Shown here piece after piece: positions 7,097 to 15,385 of a stretch of 44,659 nt of DNA; the stretch's first letter is position 1; every line of letters starts with the position of its first letter. The translations under genes were made by a program, and so were the position numbers. This DNA is from an uncultured Ruminococcus sp. (lineage in GTDB: Bacteria; Bacillota; Clostridia; Oscillospirales; Ruminococcaceae), in the NCBI GenBank assembly GCA_900543105.1, contig UQQA01000007.1, forward strand, positions 1 to 44,659, written 5' to 3'. The notes below the pieces were generated by a model that saw only the letters and a list, made by a program, of their open reading frames with translations, was not told the DNA's origin and searched no databases.

Positions 7097-8440
7097 TTAT
7101 TTTACCACATTTACTTCCGAAATGCTATACATTTTTAAAATTTTTATTGTGTTTTCGTCAAAAACTTCTCCGCAAGCCGCCGCAGGCACGCACGGAGGGC
7201 AGATAGTTTCCGTCCGCGCGCATATTCTGCCGAGTGCGTCTTCGGTCTTTACGGTCTCCGTTTCGGAGAAAAATGCCGCGCGCATCTCCATTGCTTTTTT
7301 GAGCGGAGATATCGAAAATGACGGCGGCATAAGTCTTATCCTCGGCATTATCATATTGCAGAGGGCGCTTTTAACACGTTCAAAGTCGCTTTCCGTGTTC
7401 TGCGGCGAGAACATCAGCATAACGTGAGTTTCATCGGCATATTCGGGTTCGATATTGCTCTCCCTCAGTCTGTCGGCAAGCTCCCGTCCCGTCATTCCGC
7501 TCGGGAGTGCATATATCGTCAGCTTCAGCGGTTCGCTCTCGTTCACGGTCACAAAACCGCTTACGTCCTTTTTAAGCTTTTCAACCCTTTTCACCGTCTG
7601 CGAAAGTTCGGTGCGGAAATTTTCCGCAAGATATTTATTGCAAAGATCGAGCGACTGCAAAATGAGATAGGACGGACTTGAACTTCCGAACAGCGCCATT
7701 GCCTCTTTCATTTTCGCCGCATATTTTTCCGATGAAACGTGAACATACGCCCCTCCCGTCAGCACGGGAAGAGTTTTATGCGCCGAATCACAGCAAAGGT
7801 CTGCGCCGAGTGCAATAGGGTGAAGGCTTTCTTCGAGGAAAGCAAAATGCGCACCGTGAGCATTGTCAACGATGAGCGGCTTTCCGAACGAGTGCGCCGC
7901 CTCCGCTATCGACTTTACGTCCGAGACCGAGCCGAGATAGTCGGGCGAGGTGATATAAACACAAACTGCATCGGTATTTTCCCCGAGCAGCCTTTTCACG
8001 CTCTCCGCAGTTATTTTTCCGCTCACAGCCGAGCCGTCCTCAAATTCGGGATATATCCACACGGGCGAAAGTCCGAGCAGGATACAAGCGCTGTGCAAAG
8101 CCTTGTGCGAATTGCGCGCGGCGATTATCTTATCCCCCTGCTTTGCGCACACTGCGAGCATCGATTGTATGCAGAGCGTTGAACCGCCTGCCGAATAGAA
8201 CGTTGCATAAGTTCCGAAAAGCTCCGCCGCGTTCCGCTCACTCTCCGCGATTATCCCGTCAGCTTCAAAAAGCGAATCCGCGCTCTTTATTTCCGTTATA
8301 TCATACGGAAAAGCCGCAGAAATTTCGCTCCCTGCGGCTTTGCCTTTATAACAATTGATCCCCTTATGCCCGGGCATATGTCCTCTTACTGTATTGCTTT
8401 CGGCATAAGACTTGACAAAATCATATATCGGTGTAGTCAT
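7097..8440 (-). CDS. Orn/Lys/Arg decarboxylase-family PLP enzyme (YaaO-like)
   Basis: A 447-residue fold type I PLP enzyme. RGHMPGHKG near the N-terminus is typical of the major Orn/Lys/Arg decarboxylase domain. VDNAHGAHFAF contains the PLP-binding Asp and the stacking His region, and DSAHKTLPVLTGGA contains the Schiff-base Lys. The length fits the short YaaO/SpeA-like proteins without the inducible-decarboxylase wing domain. The substrate (arginine, lysine or ornithine) cannot be told from the sequence. It starts 5 nt after the TPR-like gene, as the last gene of the ftsE operon, and faces darA, as yaaO does in other Firmicutes. Confidence 0.85.
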   Translation of the reverse strand: MTTPIYDFVKSYAESNTVRGHMPGHKGINCYKGKAAGSEISAAFPYDITEIKSADSLFEADGIIAESERNAAELFGTYATFYSAGGSTLCIQSMLAVCAKQGDKIIAARNSHKALHSACILLGLSPVWIYPEFEDGSAVSGKITAESVKRLLGENTDAVCVYITSPDYLGSVSDVKSIAEAAHSFGKPLIVDNAHGAHFAFLEESLHPIALGADLCCDSAHKTLPVLTGGAYVHVSSEKYAAKMKEAMALFGSSSPSYLILQSLDLCNKYLAENFRTELSQTVKRVEKLKKDVSGFVTVNESEPLKLTIYALPSGMTGRELADRLRESNIEPEYADETHVMLMFSPQNTESDFERVKSALCNMIMPRIRLMPPSFSISPLKKAMEMRAAFFSETETVKTEDALGRICARTETICPPCVPAAACGEVFDENTIKILKMYSISEVNVVK

Positions 8441-8445
8441 TTCCT

Positions 8446-9096
8446 TTATTTACCCTTTTTTACGGCTCTGACCTTTTCTTTCGGCGAAAGACCGTCAAAA
8501 ATTTTCTTTTTAAGCTTCTGCGCCTCGGCTTCAAGCTCGTTCCTGCCCTTGTATTCGCCGAAATTAGCCGAAAGCTCATTCGCGCGGCTGAACATATCGA
8601 GTTTCAGCACCGTTTTCACTATGCAAAGGTCAACGAACCTGCAGTCGCTGTCGAGAAGCTTCGCAAGCACAGTCACGGCGTTCTCATACCGTCCGTTCAT
8701 ACACTCGTGGAGCGCAAGGCTTCGTTTCATCGTATCGGAGGTATCACGAAGCACAACGTCATTTTTCTCCTTGTAAATGGTTTCGGCATTTTTATACTTG
8801 TTCCGTATAAAATATGCAAATATCACATTGTGGAGCAGATTGGGGTAAAGCATCTTATCGAGCTTGCCGAAAAGATTCTCGGCACTGTGTTTTTCGTACA
8901 GCGAACAAGCCTCTTCGAGCCTGCCTGCGATGATGAGCGCGTTTATAAGGTAGCTTTGCCCCTTTGCGATATCCTTCGGCTTTTTAAGCGGCTCGATGTC
9001 CTTTTTCAGCGCTTCGATATAAGCATCGGTGAAGCCGTTGTCCGCCAGGACCGCGGCGGAATTTTTAAAGGGAGAGCTTTTTTTGAAAAGTCCCAT
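8446..9096 (-). CDS. TPR-like helical repeat protein, uncharacterised
   Basis: A 216-residue soluble protein. Helix pairs recur with a TPR-like pattern (LINALIIAGRLEEACSLYEK, FAYFIRNKYKNAETIYKEK, ALHECMNGRYENAVTVLAKL). It ends in a basic tail (KEKVRAVKKGK). No catalytic motif is seen. It lies 15 nt after the CtpA-type protease gene and 5 nt before the decarboxylase gene, so it is cotranscribed with the division/wall operon; a protein-binding role is the natural inference. The protein at 35959-36891 shows a similar repeat pattern fused to membrane helices. Confidence 0.6.
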   Translation of the reverse strand: MGLFKKSSPFKNSAAVLADNGFTDAYIEALKKDIEPLKKPKDIAKGQSYLINALIIAGRLEEACSLYEKHSAENLFGKLDKMLYPNLLHNVIFAYFIRNKYKNAETIYKEKNDVVLRDTSDTMKRSLALHECMNGRYENAVTVLAKLLDSDCRFVDLCIVKTVLKLDMFSRANELSANFGEYKGRNELEAEAQKLKKKIFDGLSPKEKVRAVKKGK

Positions 9097-9111
9097 TGCG
9101 TCCCTGCCTTT

Positions 9112-10329
9112 TTAAAGGATAGTCTGAACGACCTCGACAGCCTTTATGAGCTGTGTATCGAGGGTGAGTCTGTTTTCTTCCGTGAGAGTTCCGAGGTCAA
9201 CATCGGACGGAAGTGCGACTTCAAAGTTCGGCTTTACGCCCGTTCCGTTGAAGTTTCCGCTGTTCTTCGTTTCGACCGTTGCGACTGTTAGCTTTACAGC
9301 CGAGCCGCCCGAAAGCTTGTGCGTGTACTGCATAACGCCCTTGCCCGCTGTGGAAGTTCCGACAAGCTGTGCGTTCGATTCATCGCGGAGTGCGAGCGCA
9401 AAAAGCTCGCCGCAGGAAGCCGTTCCCGAGTTCACGATAACGGCCATAGGCATCGAAATCTTCTCCGCTTCGGTCGTGTGAACAACATATTCCTCATGGT
9501 CGGAAAACTTTGCCTTTACAACATCGCAGTCGCCTATGATGCAGTCAAGGCTGTCGCCGAGGGCGGTCATAAGATCGCCGCTGTTGTTGCGCAGGTCAAA
9601 TACGAGTGATTCCGCACCGCTTTCGATAACATTTGTAAGCGCATTACGGAGCTGTGACGCTGTTTTGTCGTTAAATGTCGTGATCTTTATATATCCGACA
9701 TTTTCAATAAGCGAGCTTGTAACGGAAACTATCTCCGTTTTAGCCGATATAAGATCGACCGAGAAGAAGTCGGAAAGTCCGTCGTCGGCAACTCTTTTTA
9801 TATGAAGCTTGACCTTTGTTCCCTCTGCGCAGGTAAGCAGTCCCGAAGCTTCTTCATAGCCATTCTCATAAGCGATAACGTCCGTGTTGTTCACGGCAGT
9901 GATGATGTCTCCTGCCTTTACTCCTGCGCTTGAAGCAGGAGAGCTGTCCTTGACGGAGGAAACCTTTATATATCCGCTTTCCTCGCGCTCCCATGCAAAG
10001 CCAAGTCCGACCGTAACACCTGCATCGCTCTGGAGGATATCGGCATACTGTTCAGCCGTGCAGTAAACTGCGTACTGGTCGCCAATGCCCTGAACATAGC
10101 CATTCATAATGCTGTCCGTGAGGAGCTGTTCATCAATTTCGCCGAGGTAATTTCCTCTGACGTATTTATCCATTTCGGAAAGCTTTGTGTAGCTTTCTTC
10201 CTTTTCCGAAACGTTTTTAACCGTTGCGTTAAAAACCTTCATCGAGTAGTTGTATGTGATTATGAACGTTGCCGCGGCAATGAGAGCCATTATGCCTATT
10301 GCCGCACCGAGAGTTATTTTTTTGTTCAT
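9112..10329 (-). CDS. S41-family C-terminal processing protease (CtpA/CtpB type)
   Basis: 405 residues: an N-terminal membrane anchor (about 7-26), a short helical region, a PDZ domain (about 100-180, with VGLGFAWE and SPASSAGVKAGDII) and the S41 protease core. The catalytic dyad is visible as Ser305 in NSGTASCGE and Lys330 in GTSTAGKG. It acts outside the membrane and cleaves proteins after recognising C-terminal tails. The gene starts 11 nt after the M23 hydrolase gene in the ftsEX operon, so control of a wall hydrolase by proteolysis is plausible. This is inferred from context, as known for some Ctp enzymes. Confidence 0.92.
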   Translation of the reverse strand: MNKKITLGAAIGIMALIAAATFIITYNYSMKVFNATVKNVSEKEESYTKLSEMDKYVRGNYLGEIDEQLLTDSIMNGYVQGIGDQYAVYCTAEQYADILQSDAGVTVGLGFAWEREESGYIKVSSVKDSSPASSAGVKAGDIITAVNNTDVIAYENGYEEASGLLTCAEGTKVKLHIKRVADDGLSDFFSVDLISAKTEIVSVTSSLIENVGYIKITTFNDKTASQLRNALTNVIESGAESLVFDLRNNSGDLMTALGDSLDCIIGDCDVVKAKFSDHEEYVVHTTEAEKISMPMAVIVNSGTASCGELFALALRDESNAQLVGTSTAGKGVMQYTHKLSGGSAVKLTVATVETKNSGNFNGTGVKPNFEVALPSDVDLGTLTEENRLTLDTQLIKAVEVVQTIL

Positions 10330-10340
10330 TTTTCTGCACC

Positions 10341-11636
10341 TTAGTTGTTGATATTTACATAGTTGAGAGGGTCTGTTCGCTGACCGTTCACACGGACTTC
10401 AAAATGGCAGTGGTTGCCGTAAGCATATCCTGTCGAGCCTATGTATGCAATGACCTGACCCTGCTCTACGATATCGCCGACCTTTACCGCAAGGCTCGAG
10501 CAGTGTCCGTAAAGCGTTGCAATGGAGTTGCCGTGGTCAATGACAACGTGATAGCCGAAACCGTTGCCCGTGTCGCCTGCGGTGATGACCTCACCTGCCG
10601 CTGATGCGACGATCGGCTCGCCGTAACAGCCGGGCTTGTTGATGTCGATACCGCCGTGGAAAGCTGTCCTGCCCTCTTCCTGAATGTATCTGTCACCGTA
10701 AACGTCGGTCATATTCCGTACAGTCGGAACAGGCCAGATAAAGCCTGTGTCGGTATAGGAAGTGAATGTGCTTACGTCCTGCTCGGTGTATTCCTCGCCG
10801 TTGGCTTCAGCCTGCTTTTTGCGCTCTTCCTCTTCCTTGCGGCGGCGTTCCTCTTCTTCCTTACGTCTGCGCTCGGCTTCTTCCTGCTTTCTGCGTATCT
10901 CTTCCTGAAGCTCCTGCTCTACCCTCTGCTGGTCGGCAACGATATCATCGAAACGATCCATATAGTCCTGAACCATTGCGTCCTGCATAGCTTTTGTTTC
11001 GGCGTGGTTGTTGTAGGTTTCGGAAAGCTCTGCGTAGTATTCTTCTTCCTGCGTTTTGAGTGCTTCCTGCTTTGCGATCTTGTCCTCATAGTCGGCTTTG
11101 TCGTTTTCGAGAACGGTTATCTTCGACTTTAAGTCCTCGATCATATCATTATCGTGCTTTGCAATTCTTTCTGCAAATTCAAGCCTTGTGAGGATACCGT
11201 AAAAATCAGTCGCACCGACAAGGAGCGATGCATAGCTGTCCGTACCCGAGATATACATACTGCGAAGCCTTTTGCGGAATTTTTCAACCCCCTCATCGAC
11301 CTCCGCCTGACGTTCCTCAATGCTGACGGAAAGCTCGTCAAGCTTGTCCTGATAATTCGCTATCTGCTCATCGATGTTTGCTATCTGCTCCTCCTGGAGC
11401 TTCATTTTCTTATCATATTCGGCGAGGTATTCCTCTGTCTGCTGTGCATCGTCCTTGTATTTTGCGAGATCCTTTTCAACGTCCTTGCGCTCCTGAGCAA
11501 GCTCAGCCTGACGCGCCTCAAGCTCGGACTGCGTATCGGCGAAAAGGTCTATCGCCGTATCGGACATAATTCCGACAGTCATACACAAAGCCGCCGCGAA
11601 CGAAACAACTTTTTTTGCCAGTTCCTTTTTGTACAT
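10341..11636 (-). CDS. coiled-coil M23 peptidase, EnvC/PcsB-like FtsEX partner
   Basis: 431 residues: a signal peptide (1-33), a long coiled coil (about 36-280, ending in a Glu/Arg-rich stretch) and a C-terminal LytM/M23 domain (about 325-425). The zinc and catalytic residues are present: His327 and Asp331 in FHGGIDI, His378 in YGHCS, and His409/His411 in NHCHFEVR. This suggests a real peptidoglycan endopeptidase rather than a degenerate activator such as EnvC. The coiled coil is the part that docks on FtsX in related systems. The gene follows ftsX by 36 nt with RBS AAAGGAGAG, so FtsEX most likely gates its activity at the septum. Confidence 0.92.
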   Translation of the reverse strand: MYKKELAKKVVSFAAALCMTVGIMSDTAIDLFADTQSELEARQAELAQERKDVEKDLAKYKDDAQQTEEYLAEYDKKMKLQEEQIANIDEQIANYQDKLDELSVSIEERQAEVDEGVEKFRKRLRSMYISGTDSYASLLVGATDFYGILTRLEFAERIAKHDNDMIEDLKSKITVLENDKADYEDKIAKQEALKTQEEEYYAELSETYNNHAETKAMQDAMVQDYMDRFDDIVADQQRVEQELQEEIRRKQEEAERRRKEEEERRRKEEEERKKQAEANGEEYTEQDVSTFTSYTDTGFIWPVPTVRNMTDVYGDRYIQEEGRTAFHGGIDINKPGCYGEPIVASAAGEVITAGDTGNGFGYHVVIDHGNSIATLYGHCSSLAVKVGDIVEQGQVIAYIGSTGYAYGNHCHFEVRVNGQRTDPLNYVNINN

Positions 11637-11672
11637 AGGGAAGCTCTCCTTTCCCGAAAAATGTTCAAATGC

Positions 11673-12575
11673 TTATACTTTAACGTATTTCTTCGTGCTC
11701 ATCACAGTTCCGACTGCGCTTATGAACGCACCTGCCGCAATGTAGCCGATAACTATCTTTGCCGCAACGCTGCTCGTCGGAGTGAAGCTTCCTGCGCCTA
11801 CTACCGACCAGAGCGTCTGCTGGCTCATTATCATTTCCATTACCTTTGAATAACCTGCAAGCGTTATAACGGAAGCAACTGCGCCCGCAACGATGCCGAT
11901 GACCATTCCCTCAACGAAGAACGGCGTTTTTACGAAAGAATTCGTTGCGCCGACATACTTCATTATCTCGATCTCGCGCTTTCTCATCTCAACGCTCGCT
12001 CTCGAAGCATTGGATATCATTACAAGGCTCACGATAACGAGTGCCGTCAGCACTGTTACGGAGATTATCGAGATAAAGCGCTTCAATTCGGTAAGAACAT
12101 TGACGAAATCGTTCGGCGCTTTGACGGAGATAATGCCGTCCAGACGGTTTATTTCCATAAGCGTACTGCTCATTTTCTCGATATCGGCAACCTTTACGCG
12201 ATAGGAATCGGGCAGAGGGCTTTCCTCGCCGACATACTGGAAAAGCTCCTCCGAATCAGCCATTTCCGACTTCATCTGAGCGAAAGCCTCGTCCTTGGAA
12301 AAGAAAACAACATCGCTGATATTATCGAGCGAACGAAGCTTGTTTCCCATAGCCGTGATCTCATCTTCGCTTATATCATCGAGGTAGATTATTACCTCGT
12401 TCTTGTTCTCGATACCGCCGATGATAGAGTTCACATTGACGATAAAAAGAACGGAAAAACCGACCAGCAGAAGCGATACCATAAGTATGCAAAAGCTTGC
12501 CACCGACATTATGCGGTTCGTCCAGATATTTTTTATTCCCTGCCCGAACAGGTAATTTACACCACTAAGCTTCAT
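11673..12575 (-). CDS. ftsX: cell-division ABC-transporter permease FtsX
   Basis: 300 residues with the FtsX topology: a TM helix at about 22-45, an extracellular domain (about 50-165) containing the KNEVIIYLDDISEDE start, then three TM helices (about 170-195, 218-243 and 270-292). The motif EIEIMKYVGATNSFVKTPF before the third helix is characteristic. FtsX does not transport a solute; it passes the ATPase cycle of FtsE to periplasmic or extracellular wall hydrolases. It starts 21 nt after ftsE with RBS AAAGGAG. Confidence 0.95.
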   Translation of the reverse strand: MKLSGVNYLFGQGIKNIWTNRIMSVASFCILMVSLLLVGFSVLFIVNVNSIIGGIENKNEVIIYLDDISEDEITAMGNKLRSLDNISDVVFFSKDEAFAQMKSEMADSEELFQYVGEESPLPDSYRVKVADIEKMSSTLMEINRLDGIISVKAPNDFVNVLTELKRFISIISVTVLTALVIVSLVMISNASRASVEMRKREIEIMKYVGATNSFVKTPFFVEGMVIGIVAGAVASVITLAGYSKVMEMIMSQQTLWSVVGAGSFTPTSSVAAKIVIGYIAAGAFISAVGTVMSTKKYVKV

Positions 12576-12596
12576 TTGTCTTTCTCCTTTGGAGTA

Positions 12597-13301
12597 TCAG
12601 TGTTCAAGGTCGTAGTTCGACTTTATAACATCGTCAAATACAACACGTCCGTCCTGCATGGAAATAATTCTTCCGCCGAATTCCTGCACTATCTCATGCT
12701 CGTGAGTTACCATTATAACGGTCGTTCCGCAGTCGTTGATAGCCTGCAAAAGCTCAACGATATCGTGCTTGAGCGCAGGGTCAAGGTTTCCCGTAGGCTC
12801 GTCCGCAATGATGAGTTGGGGGTCGTTCACAAGCGCCCTCGCAATAGCCGCTCTCTGCTTTTCGCCGCCCGAAAGCTCGCTCGGCTTGCAGTAAGCCTTG
12901 TCCTTTAAGCCGACAAGATCGATAACGTAAGGAACTCTGTTTCGTATATATTTATTTGAAGCGTCGATACAGCGAAGCACGAATGCAACGTTGTCATAAA
13001 CGTTCATACTCTCGATAAGCTTGAAATCCTGAAAAACACAGCCGATGGTTCTTCTGAGTCTGTAAGCGTTTCTCTTCTTCATTTTTGTGAGGTTAAAGCC
13101 GTTTACCTGAAGCCTGCCCTTTGTGGGCTCGATCTCTTTGAGAAGAAGTCTTATAAACGTACTTTTTCCTGCGCCCGATTTGCCGACAACGAACACGAAT
13201 TCGCCGTCCTTTATTTTAATGCTGACATCATTCAGAGCGTCAACGCCGTTTGAATATGTAACAGATACATTACGAAGTTCAACCAAATTTTGCACCGCCA
13301 A
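12597..13301 (-). CDS. ftsE: cell-division ATP-binding protein FtsE
   Basis: A 234-residue ABC ATPase. Walker A is GKSGAGKST, the signature is LSGGEKQRAAIARAL, Walker B is LIIADEPTGNLD and the switch His is in VMVTHEHEIV. It forms the FtsEX complex with the next gene. The start is ambiguous: the TTG at 13301 is the furthest possible one (a stop precedes it), but the TTG at 13286 gives the more typical beginning MVELRNVSVTY with GGCGG upstream. No clear promoter was seen between the upstream terminator (13325-13345) and the gene. Confidence 0.95.
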   Translation of the reverse strand: MAVQNLVELRNVSVTYSNGVDALNDVSIKIKDGEFVFVVGKSGAGKSTFIRLLLKEIEPTKGRLQVNGFNLTKMKKRNAYRLRRTIGCVFQDFKLIESMNVYDNVAFVLRCIDASNKYIRNRVPYVIDLVGLKDKAYCKPSELSGGEKQRAAIARALVNDPQLIIADEPTGNLDPALKHDIVELLQAINDCGTTVIMVTHEHEIVQEFGGRIISMQDGRVVFDDVIKSNYDLEH

Positions 13302-13324
13302 TCATTTTTTCATAAGAACAGAAA

Positions 13325-13345
13325 GGGGCAGAATAAAACTGCCCC
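13325..13345 (-). terminator. intrinsic terminator between the PucR-type gene and ftsE
   Basis: GGGGCAG/CTGCCCC stem with a 7-nt loop. It is followed on the minus strand by a TTTC-rich run, and on the plus strand by CATTTTTG. It ends the transcript of the regulator gene upstream of ftsE. Confidence 0.75.
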
Positions 13346-13384
13346 CATTTTTGTTTAATTAATGCCGGTCTATTGACCGATTTT

Positions 13385-14470
13385 TTAGAATTTAACAGGG
13401 TTTGCCGAAAGATACTTCTTTACCATAAGAGCGATCTTGAATACGATAGCGTGGTCGAATTCTCTGAGGTCAAGTCCTGTGAGCTTTTTGATCTTTTCAA
13501 GTCTGTAAACAAGTGTATTTCTGTGAACGAACAGCTTTCTCGATGTTTCGGAAACGTTCAGATTGTTCTCGAAGAAGCGCTGGATAGTGAACAGTGTTTC
13601 ATGGTCGAGCGATTCGATAGAGCCTTTCTTGAAAACCTCCTGAAGGAAGGTCTCGCAGAGTGTTGTCGGGAGGTGGTAGATCAGTCTTGCAATACCGAGG
13701 TTATCGTAGGAAACGATAGACTTGTCCGTATCGAAAACCTTGCCGACTTCAAGGGCTATCTGAGCTTCCTTGAACGAACGTGCAAGATCCTTGATGCCGA
13801 CAACGACCGTGCCGATACCGACATTTACTCTTGTGTAGAATTCGCTCGAAAGCGTATCGGATATAGAGCGTGCAAGCTTTTCAAGATCCTTGGATTCAAC
13901 GTTGCTCTTAACTTCCTTGACAAGAATGATATCCGATTCCGTGATATTGAGAACGAAATCCTTCGTCTTGTCGGGGAAGAGATTCTGAATGATATCGAAT
14001 GCGGAAACATCGTTGGAAGAAATGATCCTGATAAGAAGAACAACACGGCTGACATCGCTGTTGAAGTGAAGCTCTCTTGCCTTTACAACGATATCTCCGG
14101 GGAGGATATTGTCGAGAACAACGTTCTTGATGAAGTTGCTGCGGTCATATTTTTCATCGTAATACTGCTTTATGGAAGAAAGGGTGATAGCCATAATGCT
14201 TGCATATTTAGCGGCATTATCGTCAGTTCCCTCAACGAAAACGGCATAGTCGGGCTTGATGTGAGAGCCGAAAGGCTTGTATGTATAGCCATCTCTCACA
14301 AAAATGTCGTGAGAATCACTCAGATCGAGAGAAACGAACTCATTTGTTGTGCCGATCTTGGAAAGGTCGCTGCAGGCAACAATAGCCGCTGTGGAATCAA
14401 CAACACCGATAGTGCAGTCCATTGTATCCCTCATCTGGTGAATAAGCCCCTGGAACAATCTGTTTGACAT
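13385..14470 (-). CDS. PucR/CdaR-type transcriptional regulator
   Basis: 361 residues. The C-terminal helix-turn-helix (about 295-350) is of the PucR C-terminal type: FFENNLNVSETSRKLFVHRN followed by TLVYRLEKIKKLTGLDLREF. The middle region (about 120-270) is a GGDEF-like regulatory fold often seen in CdaR proteins (RVNVGIGTVVVGIKDLARSF). The N-terminal part has a DCTIGVVDSTAAIVACSD segment as in diacid-sensing CdaR domains. Relatives respond to small metabolites. The gene is flanked by terminators and is probably a single-gene transcript; its target is unknown. An equally long plus-strand reading frame overlaps it but is a shadow. Confidence 0.85.
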   Translation of the reverse strand: MSNRLFQGLIHQMRDTMDCTIGVVDSTAAIVACSDLSKIGTTNEFVSLDLSDSHDIFVRDGYTYKPFGSHIKPDYAVFVEGTDDNAAKYASIMAITLSSIKQYYDEKYDRSNFIKNVVLDNILPGDIVVKARELHFNSDVSRVVLLIRIISSNDVSAFDIIQNLFPDKTKDFVLNITESDIILVKEVKSNVESKDLEKLARSISDTLSSEFYTRVNVGIGTVVVGIKDLARSFKEAQIALEVGKVFDTDKSIVSYDNLGIARLIYHLPTTLCETFLQEVFKKGSIESLDHETLFTIQRFFENNLNVSETSRKLFVHRNTLVYRLEKIKKLTGLDLREFDHAIVFKIALMVKKYLSANPVKF

Positions 14471-14799
14471 AGCCTTGTCTTCCTTTCATACCGATATCAC
14501 GGATTTAACGAATCAACATAAAAACACATCTGCTCAAATCAAGCATAGATTCTATTTTACTTTATTCTTTCTAACCTTTGATAAAAAGTCCACAAAATTT
14601 AATGACAATTATCCCATTAAATTTATTACAAAGTATATTCTATCACATTTTGTGCAAATTTGTGTGAACAAATTATTAATTCCTATAGCTTTTAATAAAA
14701 AATTTAGAGATTTCAGCCAAATTTTCCCCACATTTTCGTACAAATACAAAAAAGGTCACCGAAATTGATTCGATGACCCTGAAATGTATCAAGAAAAGG
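14471..14799. other. AT-rich intergenic region upstream of the PucR-type gene
   Basis: About 330 nt of very AT-rich sequence between the HPr terminator and the regulator gene. It should hold the promoter of the regulator, but no clean -35/-10 pair was recognised on the minus strand. The only clear structure is the HPr terminator at 14748-14778. Confidence 0.6.
14748..14778 (-). terminator. intrinsic terminator of the HPr gene
   Basis: A 10-bp stem with one G-T pair (14754-14763 with 14769-14778) and a 5-nt loop, followed by six T on the minus strand. It lies 22 nt after the HPr stop. Confidence 0.85.
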
Positions 14800-15072
14800 T
14801 TATCTTGTTTCCTCAGCGAAACCGCTTTCAACAAGTTCAACAAGTCCGTCAACAGCTGCTTCTTCGTCAGCGCCGTCAGCGATAACTCTGATCTGTGTGC
14901 CGCCTACGATGCCGAGGGAAAGAATGCCGAGAAGTGACTTAGCGTTTACTCTTCTTTCTTCCTTTTCGATCCAGATAGAGGACTTGAATTCGTTTGCCTT
15001 CTGAATGAAGAATGTTGCCGGACGAGCGTGAAGACCAACCTGATTCTGAACAATTACATCTTTAACGTACAT
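14800..15072 (-). CDS. ptsH: HPr-family phosphocarrier protein
   Basis: A 90-residue HPr. The phosphorylated His is His15 in VGLHARPAT, and the regulatory Ser lies in VNAKSLLGILSLGI, the site of HPr kinase in Firmicutes. Keeping His15 argues against a Crh, which lacks it. It carries phosphate from enzyme I to sugar-specific IIA proteins and acts as CcpA co-effector when Ser-phosphorylated. RBS AAGGAGAG. It is a single-gene transcript with its own promoter and terminator; ptsI is not nearby. Confidence 0.93.
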   Translation of the reverse strand: MYVKDVIVQNQVGLHARPATFFIQKANEFKSSIWIEKEERRVNAKSLLGILSLGIVGGTQIRVIADGADEEAAVDGLVELVESGFAEETR

Positions 15073-15385
15073 AATTCTCTCTCCTTACTCATTTCTTTAA
15101 GCTGTTCAATTTAAAAAAAATCAAAAAGCTCAGGCGATCTTATGTTTATGTTAAACCGCCTTTTTTCTTTTTATTGCTTATATTATAACCCCGAAATCGC
15201 CAATAGTCAACGGCAATTTGTCATAAATATGAGATTTGATTGAAATTTCTGCTATTTTGGTTAATCGCATCATTCAATGCCGCCGTCGGTTTGTTTATAA
15301 TCACTAATTTTATTACCTATGAACAAATTTCCACCGAAAATTATAGTTAAATCGTCAAAGACTTGTTAATAAAATATATGCCGCA
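15073..15385. other. intergenic region between trmD and ptsH
   Basis: About 313 nt with the ptsH promoter (15182-15210) and a roughly 100-nt leader. A weak inverted repeat (AGGCG...CGCCT, 20-nt loop, followed by T on the plus strand) lies at about 15131-15160. The leader is otherwise AT-rich. No clear terminator for trmD was seen. Confidence 0.6.
15182..15210 (-). promoter_or_regulatory. sigma-A promoter of ptsH
   Basis: On the minus strand TTGACT (15205-15210), a 17-nt spacer and a perfect TATAAT (15182-15187). Confidence 0.85.

Noticed and set aside
10656..11132. A plus-strand frame rich in Leu/Phe that looks like a membrane protein
   Set aside because: It is the antisense of the Glu/Lys coiled coil of the M23 hydrolase.
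13373..14467. A 364-residue plus-strand open frame covering the PucR-type gene almost exactly
   Set aside because: It is antisense to a gene with a clear HTH family match and good RBS; the frame stays open because of the codon bias of the real gene. Its translation has no recognisable domain.
15073..15181. Riboswitch or antiterminator in the ptsH leader
   Set aside because: Only a weak 5-bp stem with a long loop is visible and no known riboswitch core was recognised.
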